NCBI GenBank assembly: GCA_002451155.1
Contig: DKBG01000280.1
Coordinates: forward strand, 4,003-9,141
Origin: Ignavibacteria bacterium UBA6906
Lineage (GTDB): Bacteria > Bacteroidota > Ignavibacteria > UBA10030 > UBA6906
Length of the DNA: 5,139 nucleotides
Direction: 5' to 3'
The position numbers and the translations under genes are program-made. This document shows positions 1 through 5,139 of this stretch, one piece after another (within the stretch, counting starts at the first letter, position 1; every line of letters starts with the position of its first letter). The notes under the pieces were generated by a model, which saw only the letters and a list, made by a program, of their open reading frames with translations, did no database searches and was not told the origin of the DNA.

Positions 1-1053
1 ATGGAAGATATTTCCGCTCGCACTCCGGATGGGAACTTTGACTATCCGCGGGCAAAGGCGGGGGGATTGAATGCGCCCTTCATGTCAATCTATGTCCCCT
101 CCTCGTACGAGATGAACGGGGCGAAACAATACGCGGATCGGTGTATTGACATGGTCGAGAAATTCGCGCGGGACTGGCCCGACAAGTTTGCCATTGCCCG
201 CTCCCCGGCAGATGTGAGAGCTCAATTCAGAGCGGGACTGATTTCCCTTCCTATGGGAATGGAAAACGGCGCTCCCCTGGAAGGGGATCTGGCAAACCTC
301 ACATACTTCCATGAGCGGGGGATCCGGTACATTACGCTTGTCCACGCGAAGGACAACCACATTTGCGACGCGTCCTTCGACAAAGAGAGGAAGTGGAACG
401 GTCTGAGCCCGTTCGGCAGGAGGGTGGTTGCGGAGATGAACCGCCTTGGCATCATGATTGACGTCTCCCATCTCTCCGACAGTTCGTTTTTTCAGGTACT
501 GAGATTGACGAAGGCGCCGGTGATCGCGTCCCACTCCTCATGCCGCTACTTCACGCCCGGCTGGGAGCGAAATATGAGCGACGACATGATCAGGCTCCTG
601 GCGGCCAACGGGGGCGTCATTCAGATCAACTTCGGATCGGCGTTTCTGACTGACGATCTCCAGAAGAAGTGGGTGAAGGAATGGGATGAGGAGGAGGCGT
701 ACTTTTCGCGGAACGAACGTGCTCGCACCGATAGTGCAGCGTCTGCATTTGTACATGCATACCGCGAGAAGAATGATCTCGGATATGCCGACATCAGTGA
801 TGTCGTCGCACACATTGATCATGTCGTCAGACTCGTTGGTGCCGACCATGTCGGAATCGGCTCCGATTTTGACGGAGTGGGGGACAGTCTCCCGGCAGGT
901 CTGAAGGATGTGTCAGACTACCCCAATCTGGTGTATGAGCTTCTGAAGAGAGGCTACTCGGAAGAAGATATCAGGAACATCTGCGGGGAAAACCTGCTCA
1001 GGGTATGGACAACCGTTGATCAGATCGCCCGGGAGCTGCAGACGTCTCGGTAA
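1..1053 (+). CDS. Membrane dipeptidase (renal-dipeptidase family, peptidase M19), 5'-partial
   Basis: Zinc-dependent hydrolase of the M19 family, which cleaves dipeptides, often with relaxed stereochemistry; bacterial members are frequently exported. Numbering from the first ATG of the window, I see the bridging metal glutamate in GMENG (E88), the histidine ligands in DVSH (H157) and ASHSS (H178), and the substrate-binding/catalytic aspartate in GIGSDFDG (D289). The terminal ENLLRV motif (330-334) is also present. The H157-H178 spacing of 21 equals that of human DPEP1 (His198/His219). Between H178 and D289 there is an insertion of about 40 residues relative to DPEP1, which is common in bacterial homologues. 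The N-terminal HxD metal motif and any signal peptide are missing. By the DPEP1 spacing (His20 to Glu125) HxD should lie some 15-25 codons before base 1. The ATG at base 1 is therefore probably an internal methionine, and the gene starts outside the window. It ends with TAA at 1051-1053 and is convergent to the ALDH gene. Confidence 0.94.
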   Translation: MEDISARTPDGNFDYPRAKAGGLNAPFMSIYVPSSYEMNGAKQYADRCIDMVEKFARDWPDKFAIARSPADVRAQFRAGLISLPMGMENGAPLEGDLANLTYFHERGIRYITLVHAKDNHICDASFDKERKWNGLSPFGRRVVAEMNRLGIMIDVSHLSDSSFFQVLRLTKAPVIASHSSCRYFTPGWERNMSDDMIRLLAANGGVIQINFGSAFLTDDLQKKWVKEWDEEEAYFSRNERARTDSAASAFVHAYREKNDLGYADISDVVAHIDHVVRLVGADHVGIGSDFDGVGDSLPAGLKDVSDYPNLVYELLKRGYSEEDIRNICGENLLRVWTTVDQIARELQTSR

Positions 1054-1148
1054 GCGATCCCGGCGGCTGTCGAATTTCATCCACCCGAACAGCATCGTGG
1101 AATACCATCGTAGAATGGAGGGAACGGAATATACGGACACGGGCTGCA

Positions 1149-1305
1149 ATGAGTGTTGCCTTCATGACAACAGCTGTTTTCACCCAGCCGCCACATTCAG
1201 GTCACTTTACACTCCAGAAGCTGGGGGAGGGCCTGTATGCAGCTCTTGCCGCTGACTCCGGGGTCGCCATTGTGGTGACTCTCACAGATGGTTCGATTGG
1301 GTTTC
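1149..1305 (+). pseudogene. Remnant of a metallo-beta-lactamase-fold hydrolase, N-terminus only
   Basis: A plus-strand frame with ATGs at 1149 and 1164 encodes, at about 1203-1271, HFTLQKLGEGLYAALA followed by ADSGVAI. This closely resembles the opening beta strands of MBL-fold metallo-hydrolases, which typically read FTLxKLADGVYAAIA...GxAxSNAGIVDLGD. The following SNAGI/DLGD segment and the HxHxDH zinc motif are absent. After about 1272 the similarity stops, and by 1306 the frame is simply antisense to the 3' end of the ALDH gene, ending at a stop at 1350-1352. I therefore read it as the first ~40 codons of a gene whose remainder has been lost. No good Shine-Dalgarno sequence precedes either ATG; the nearest purine run (1117-1122) lies about 26 bases before 1149. 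The call rests on recalled family consensus over about 23 residues, so it is tentative. It could also be a chance open frame. Confidence 0.42.
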
Positions 1306-3744
1306 TCAGACCCCGTACGGTACCCAGATGTTCTTCACCTGGGTGGACTTGAGGAGCAGCGTCTGGCTGTGGAGCGTACTCCAGTCCACCTGCTCGTCGT
1401 TCGAAACCCATGTCTGCTTCATGTTGCTGATCGACGCTTCCTCCACCCCCTTGCTGCCATCCGCGCTTCCGAAGAACCAGACCGCGTCGACGTCTTCATG
1501 CTCCGCCAGGATTCTGGCAATCGCATCGGGATTTTGCGCGGTGAGGAAATTGAGCACTCCCCCGGGGATGTCGGATTGCTGAATGACCTGAACCAGATCC
1601 ATCGCAGTCATCGCATATTTCCCCGCGACGACGACTGATGTATTGCCCATTGCCATCGCGTACCCCAGGGTTGTGACCAGGCCGAGGAGAGGCGAGTCGT
1701 CCGGCGCGCGCATGCCGAGCACGCCGATCGGTTCGCGGAGGCCGATGACCACGCGCCGTCCGAGGACAGGCTGGACCGTGCCGCCGAACTTGTCCGCGTA
1801 CGCGGCCGCATCGAACAGGCGGCTGATGGACCGGGCGACCTCTTTTCGCGAGTCGTCCAAAGTGCGGCCGGTCTGGGCCGCAATCCCCTCTACGAATCGC
1901 TCTGTTTCCACCGCGAGGTTTTCTGCCCAGAAGTACAGAATCTGCGCGCGCAAATGGGGGGCAGATTCGAACCAGGAAGGGAATGCTCCGCGCGCCGCCT
2001 CGACGGCGTTGCGAACGTCTTTCCTGTTCGCTTCGCCAACGACCGCGAGCAGGTCGCCGCCGGGCGATATGACGGAGTAACTGCCCGCCTGATCAGGGCG
2101 TGTGAGTTTTCCGCCGATAAGGAACCTGTAGGTCCGATCGATATTGTCCCGGGCTGCTGTTCCCGGATTGGTACGAACGGTCGCGATGGTCGGGGCAGAA
2201 GCGCGCGTCTCCCCGCCGCCGGTCGAGTGCGGGTGGTCCTGTTCGAGCAGGACATCGTACATTCCTTCGCGTCCTCCTTCCCGGCCGTATCCACTCTCAC
2301 GGTACCCACCGAACCCTGCCGCAGCATCGAACAGGTTCGTCGAGTTGATCCAGATCGTTCCAGCCTTCACTTTCCGGGCGACATCCATCGCCGTGTCGAT
2401 GTCCTGCGACCAGATGGACGCGGCGAGTCCGTAGCGAGTATTGTTTGCTATCTGGATTGCCTCCGAAGGTGTCCGAAATCTCAGCGTCACGAGCACCGGC
2501 CCGAAGATTTCTTCCTGTGCAATCGTATGCGAGGGTTCGACCTTCGTGAAGAGCGTTGGGGGGAGGAAGTTCCCCCCTTTCGGACACGATACGTTCGCCG
2601 GTTGCCAGATGACGGCACCCTCCTTCGTGCCGACCGCCATCAGGGTCCTGATTTTCCCCAGCTGCTCTGCGCTTGTGATCGCCCCCATGTCCACCCCTTT
2701 GTCGAGGGGATTCCCAACACGAAGTTTTGTCATCCGGCGCTTCAAGCGTGTGATGAATTCATCGTGGATCCCTTCCTGAACAAGAAGACGGGATCCGGCG
2801 CAGCACACCTGTCCCTCATTGAACCAGATCCCGTTGACCACCCCCTCGACTGCCGAGTCCAGGTCCGCACTCTCGAACACGATGAACGGCGATTTGCCGC
2901 CCAGCTCCATCGTCAGATGTTTCCGCGAGCCGGCGGTTCCTTTCCGAATGATGCGCCCGACTTCAGTGGAACCTGTGAAGGTGACTTTCCAGGGAACCGG
3001 GTGCTCGTACAGAATCGTGCCGGTCTTCGAGTCCCCCGTGACGATGTTGACCACGCCGGGAGGGAGCTTCACCTCGTTCATTAGGAGGTCTGCCAGCAGA
3101 AGCGCAGTGAGCGGAGTGGACTTCGAGGGTTTGAGAACGACAGTATTGCCCGCGGCAATGGCGGGAGCGATCTTCCACGCGAGCATGAGAAAAGGGAAGT
3201 TCCAGGGCACAATCTGCGCAATGACGCCCCCGGGACGATAGCCCGGGAACTCCTCCTCCAGTGTCTGCGCCCAGCCTGCGTGGTAGTAGAAGTGCCGGAT
3301 CACCACGGGGACGTCGATGTCGCGGCTCTCGCGGATCGGTTTGCCGTTGTCCAGCGACTCGAGGACTGCGGCGATCCGGGCATGTTTCGCGATTGCGCGA
3401 GCGATGGCATAGAGATACCGCGAGCGTTCGTGTCCGGATAGGGCGCTCCATGAGGGGAACGCACGGTGCGCGGCATCGACGGCGAGATCGACGTCCTCTT
3501 TCGTGCCGAGCGCGATGTCGGCAAGCACTTCATCGGTCTTCGCAGGATTTGTCGTCGTGAAGTAGCCGTTCAGTGCTGGCCCCTGCCAGGCTCCGTTAAT
3601 GGAATGGGCAAACTTCGAGCCGTGAGCCCTCAGCCACTCCCGTGCCTTTGCTTCCGATTCCGGTGCGGGTCCGTAGTCGAGTGTGTGAATCAGTTCGGCG
3701 AGTTTCTCTCGGTCCATGTTCGGTTCTCTCGTTTCGGTGGTCAT
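1306..3744 (-). CDS. ALDH16-type aldehyde dehydrogenase (active N-domain plus degenerate C-domain)
   Basis: NAD(P)-dependent oxidation of an aldehyde to a carboxylate, most likely acetaldehyde released by the adjacent DeoC; cytosolic, with no signal peptide. From the ATG at 3744 it has 812 residues, close to human ALDH16A1 (802). An ALDH16-type leader (LDYGPAPESE, about 22-31) precedes the catalytic ALDH domain (about 50-500). That domain has PWNFP (N182), VVLKPS (K205), TFTGS (256-260), MELGGK (general base E280), GQVCCAG (nucleophile C314) and EEIFGPV (E412, F414). A linker (about 503-537) leads to a second ALDH-like domain (about 538-812). There PDDSPL replaces PWNFP, the VVLKPS lysine motif is VVVAGK, FFGS replaces TFTGS, and no glutamate/cysteine active site follows. 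The protein ends NIWVPYGV, matching the ALDH16 C-terminal tail. I chose 3744 because its ATG overlaps the deoC stop as ATGA. ATG 3717 (803 residues), preceded by GAGAG, is a fair alternative. A further upstream ATG at 3861 lies deep inside deoC and adds 39 unrelated residues. Confidence 0.95.
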   Translation of the reverse strand: MTTETREPNMDREKLAELIHTLDYGPAPESEAKAREWLRAHGSKFAHSINGAWQGPALNGYFTTTNPAKTDEVLADIALGTKEDVDLAVDAAHRAFPSWSALSGHERSRYLYAIARAIAKHARIAAVLESLDNGKPIRESRDIDVPVVIRHFYYHAGWAQTLEEEFPGYRPGGVIAQIVPWNFPFLMLAWKIAPAIAAGNTVVLKPSKSTPLTALLLADLLMNEVKLPPGVVNIVTGDSKTGTILYEHPVPWKVTFTGSTEVGRIIRKGTAGSRKHLTMELGGKSPFIVFESADLDSAVEGVVNGIWFNEGQVCCAGSRLLVQEGIHDEFITRLKRRMTKLRVGNPLDKGVDMGAITSAEQLGKIRTLMAVGTKEGAVIWQPANVSCPKGGNFLPPTLFTKVEPSHTIAQEEIFGPVLVTLRFRTPSEAIQIANNTRYGLAASIWSQDIDTAMDVARKVKAGTIWINSTNLFDAAAGFGGYRESGYGREGGREGMYDVLLEQDHPHSTGGGETRASAPTIATVRTNPGTAARDNIDRTYRFLIGGKLTRPDQAGSYSVISPGGDLLAVVGEANRKDVRNAVEAARGAFPSWFESAPHLRAQILYFWAENLAVETERFVEGIAAQTGRTLDDSRKEVARSISRLFDAAAYADKFGGTVQPVLGRRVVIGLREPIGVLGMRAPDDSPLLGLVTTLGYAMAMGNTSVVVAGKYAMTAMDLVQVIQQSDIPGGVLNFLTAQNPDAIARILAEHEDVDAVWFFGSADGSKGVEEASISNMKQTWVSNDEQVDWSTLHSQTLLLKSTQVKNIWVPYGV
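3741..3744 (-). other. ATGA stop/start overlap coupling deoC to the ALDH gene
   Basis: On the minus strand the ALDH ATG (3744-3742) and the deoC TGA (3743-3741) share bases as ATGA. No Shine-Dalgarno sequence is visible immediately upstream (the preceding bases read AATACCTTCCC), so termination-reinitiation is the likely way ribosomes reach the ALDH. This implies a single transcript and matched production of the aldolase and the enzyme that consumes its aldehyde. If translation actually starts at ATG 3717, the genes are separated by 23 bases and the coupling is weaker. Confidence 0.65.
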
Positions 3745-4784
3745 GACATGGGAAGGTATTCGGCGTTGGCGTAGCGGCCGAAGGCGAGGTGCCGGAGCTG
3801 GCGTTCGATGTCCGTCAGGAGGCCGCTGGCGCCGATCCGGAACAAATCGGGTTTGGTCCAATCCGGCCCGAGTTCTTCGAGCATCAGGATCAGCCAGAGC
3901 ATCGCGTCCTTCGCAGACCGGATACCGCCCGCAGGCTTGAAGCCGACACGCTGTTGTTTGAGCACGCCCAGGTCAATGAACCTTCGGATCTGCCGGACCA
4001 TGACGAGTCCGGTCGGCAACGTCGCGTTCGTCGGTTCAAACCCGGTAGAGGTCTTGATCATGTCCGAGCCGGCCATAATCGCCACGGCTGAAGCAGCTGC
4101 GACGTTTGTCAGTGTCTGCAGGTTCCCGACGCCGAGAATGGTTTTGAGTCTGGCCCGATCTCCGCAGACGGTCCGGTAGGCGACAATTTCGTCGTACAGC
4201 GACCTCCACTTGCCGGTCAGCACTTTTTCACGACTGATGACGACGTCGATCTCCGTGGCTCCTTCTTTGATTGCCAGGTCGATCTCTTTCAATTTCACGC
4301 TCACAAATGTCTGTCCGGCGGGAAACCCGGTCGCCACCGAGGCTACGGGGATGCGTCCCTTGAGACATTCTGCAGCCGTCCTTATCTGCGCGGGATATAC
4401 GCACACGGCGGCGGTTGTTATCGGAAGCGGAGCGAGCCCCAGCGCCTCAATGACTTCCTGCTCCAGCGGTGCGAGAGCTTTCCCGCAAAGGCGCGTTACT
4501 CTGCCGGGGGTGTCATCGCCTGCCAGTGTGGTCAAGTCGATGCAGCGGATGGCTGTCAGGTACGCGGCAACCTGCGCCTCCACCTTGAATGTTCGGCGGG
4601 TGCCAAGCTCAACTGCCCTCGTCTCAATCGCACTCCGGTTGACGCGGATTGACTGGACGAGTGCCGGGTCAAACGGGATCGGGGAGTTGGATGCCGCCCT
4701 TTGCGCTTTCGCCCGTCTTGCCTCCGGTCTTCCGGGTTGGGAGGAGGCGCGTCTCCGCGGGATCGCTGTCCGTCGATCAGGCAT
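3741..4784 (-). CDS. deoC: Deoxyribose-phosphate aldolase (animal DERA-type)
   Basis: Class I aldolase splitting 2-deoxy-D-ribose 5-phosphate into glyceraldehyde 3-phosphate and acetaldehyde, in cytosolic deoxynucleoside catabolism. The 347 residues align with human DERA (318) from about residue 38 to the last residues, which read LPMS in both. Visible motifs are IDLTTLAGDDT (82-92), TTAAVCVYP (123-131), VASVATGFPAGQT (147-159), EIDVVI with catalytic Asp D180, LKTIL (213-217), IKTSTG with Schiff-base lysine K244, and GFKPAGGIRSAKD with second lysine K283. It is thus nearer the long eukaryote-type DERA than the ~250-residue Escherichia coli DeoC. The first ~33 residues are a basic, Arg/Ala/Pro/Ser-rich tail, probably disordered, with no DERA counterpart. 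ATG 4784 is the first start after an in-frame TGA (4802-4800), but its Shine-Dalgarno is weak (AAAGAA). It is the first gene of the operon: its TGA overlaps the ALDH start. Confidence 0.96.
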   Translation of the reverse strand: MPDRRTAIPRRRASSQPGRPEARRAKAQRAASNSPIPFDPALVQSIRVNRSAIETRAVELGTRRTFKVEAQVAAYLTAIRCIDLTTLAGDDTPGRVTRLCGKALAPLEQEVIEALGLAPLPITTAAVCVYPAQIRTAAECLKGRIPVASVATGFPAGQTFVSVKLKEIDLAIKEGATEIDVVISREKVLTGKWRSLYDEIVAYRTVCGDRARLKTILGVGNLQTLTNVAAASAVAIMAGSDMIKTSTGFEPTNATLPTGLVMVRQIRRFIDLGVLKQQRVGFKPAGGIRSAKDAMLWLILMLEELGPDWTKPDLFRIGASGLLTDIERQLRHLAFGRYANAEYLPMS

Positions 4785-4803
4785 TGAGCGTTCTTTCTTT
4801 CAT
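4777..4803 (-). other. Eight-codon mini-ORF overlapping the deoC start
   Basis: ATG at 4803-4801 is preceded by AGGAAA (4813-4808), with six bases between AGGA and the ATG. This is a better ribosome-binding site than the one in front of deoC itself. The frame encodes MKERTLNA and stops at TGA 4779-4777, overlapping the first eight bases of deoC in another frame. It could be a leader peptide that delivers ribosomes to deoC by reinitiation. Alternatively it could be the true deoC start, separated from the rest by a single-base sequence error. It may also be accidental. Only the arrangement is seen; the function is inferred. Confidence 0.35.
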
Positions 4804-4807
4804 GGTG

Positions 4808-4813
4808 TTTCCT
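4808..4813 (-). promoter_or_regulatory. Shine-Dalgarno sequence AGGAAA
   Basis: This is the only clear ribosome-binding sequence close to the 5' end of the deoC operon. It is spaced ideally for ATG 4803 but is about 24 bases from the deoC ATG at 4784, which is too far for direct use. It therefore bears on the start question: either the mini-ORF is translated and coupled to deoC, or the deoC start is misplaced by a frameshift. Confidence 0.45.
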
Positions 4814-4846
4814 GGCTTGGCGGTGTCAAAGGGGTCATTCGGTCGA

Positions 4847-4875
4847 ATAGTACGCAATTATGAAAACAGTTACAA
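4847..4875 (-). promoter_or_regulatory. Candidate sigma-70-type promoter for the deoC-ALDH operon
   Basis: On the minus strand TTGTAA (4875-4870, 4/6 to TTGACA) and TACTAT (4852-4847, 4/6 to TATAAT) are separated by exactly 17 bases. They sit in the most AT-rich patch upstream of deoC, about 60 bases before its start. Transcription would begin near 4840, giving a leader of about 55 bases that includes the AGGAAA site. Both boxes are imperfect, and if the host is a Bacteroidota-type bacterium its promoter consensus differs, so this is a position-based suggestion only. Confidence 0.35.
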
Positions 4876-5139
4876 AACCGGCGTCCCTGTCGCGGCCTGA
4901 AACCTATACGGGAGGGAACAGAGGAACGGGGGCCTGAAACCGAGGTTCGTGGAACGGCGCTGCCAGGCTGTGTTTCCTATGGACCGGTGGGGGAATCAGG
5001 CACACAAACGATGCCTTTCGTCCAAATGGAACGGAATGGTGCCGTCCACTGTTGGGTGATTTGGGTGATTCGATAACTGGTCCAGGAGGTGGGGATGCGG
5101 CAGGCTCCCTGACGTTCACAAGCCAAACGCCACCGGCAG
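4876..5139. other. Upstream region with no convincing gene
   Basis: Nothing here resembles a known protein or RNA. A minus-strand frame at 4904-5119 (71 codons) is proline-rich, lacks a clear ribosome-binding site and matches nothing I know. A plus-strand frame is open from 4938 to the right edge and includes GDLGDSITGPGGGDAAG near its end, but it has no ATG or GTG start. A tandem 9-bp repeat (TTGGGTGAT at 5052-5060 and 5061-5069) lies within it. A strong AGGAGG (5084-5089) precedes ATG 5095, but that frame stops after five codons at 5110-5112. Confidence 0.5.
4894..4941. repeat. 11-bp direct repeat GGCCTGAAACC, two copies
   Basis: Identical copies lie at 4894-4904 and 4931-4941, 37 bases apart start to start, just upstream of the candidate deoC promoter. 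In minus-strand terms they are centred near -60 and -97 of a start at ~4840. The spacing is about 3.5 helical turns, so they would face different sides of the helix. They fall in different reading frames, so protein repetition does not explain them. They could be a regulator's binding sites, or chance. Confidence 0.3.

Noticed and set aside
1054..1148. Possible terminator between the convergent genes
   Set aside because: I found no stable hairpin followed by a T-run on either strand in the spacer.
1954..3084. Long plus-strand open frame (376 codons) opposite the ALDH gene
   Set aside because: It lies wholly antisense to clearly recognised ALDH domains and resembles no known protein; it is a shadow of high-GC codon bias.
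3745..3861. Extended ALDH start at ATG 3861
   Set aside because: It would overlap deoC by 121 bases, and its 39 extra residues (Arg/Pro-rich) are the out-of-frame reading of the conserved deoC C-terminus.
4210..4863. Plus-strand open frame of 217 codons opposite deoC
   Set aside because: It is antisense to the conserved DERA core and has no recognisable motif.
1121..5037. GGAACGGAAT at 1121-1130 and 5028-5037
   Set aside because: A ten-base match across 5 kb is expected by chance, and the flanks show no further similarity, so it is not a pair of element ends.
5084..5112. Near-perfect AGGAGG followed by ATG at 5095
   Set aside because: The frame terminates after five codons (TGA 5110-5112), so it does not start a gene; a leader peptide cannot be judged without the sequence beyond the edge.
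4904..5119. Minus-strand 71-codon proline-rich frame upstream of deoC
   Set aside because: No clear ribosome-binding site, no family resemblance, and composition typical of chance frames in GC-rich DNA; described only within the upstream region.

Overview
This GC-rich bacterial window (mid-to-high fifties percent GC by eye) carries three real protein-coding genes and, probably, one gene remnant. All three products match well-known families across nearly their whole length. No rRNA, tRNA, CRISPR array, insertion sequence or phage gene is visible. The host is a bacterium that I cannot place firmly. The 'eukaryote-type' deoC and the tandem-domain ALDH16 are often seen in phyla such as Gemmatimonadota, Bacteroidota relatives and Acidobacteriota, but that is a guess from gene content.

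Layout: (1) 1-1053, plus strand: the C-terminal majority of a zinc membrane-dipeptidase-family (M19) peptidase, which enters from the left edge. (2) 1054-1305: a short region between convergent genes. It contains what looks like the first ~40 codons of a metallo-beta-lactamase-fold protein on the plus strand, cut off where the next gene's 3' end begins. (3) 1306-3744, minus strand: an ALDH16-type aldehyde dehydrogenase, with an active N-terminal ALDH domain and a degenerate C-terminal one. (4) 3741-4784, minus strand: a deoxyribose-phosphate aldolase of the animal DERA type with an extra basic N-terminal tail. (5) 4785-5139: the upstream region of deoC, with a candidate promoter, a Shine-Dalgarno/mini-ORF arrangement and a short direct repeat, but no convincing gene.

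How they work together: deoC and the ALDH16 gene overlap by ATGA (3741-3744) and form a translationally coupled operon transcribed right to left. DeoC splits 2-deoxyribose-5-phosphate into glyceraldehyde-3-phosphate and acetaldehyde. The ALDH would then oxidise the toxic acetaldehyde to acetate with reduction of NAD(P)+. The pair therefore looks like a deoxynucleoside/DNA-sugar salvage module. The dipeptidase is convergent to it and probably unrelated in function. I see no wholly new system. The most interesting points are the ALDH16-DeoC coupling, which suggests a physiological substrate for a family whose role is poorly defined, and the apparent remnant of an MBL-fold gene.
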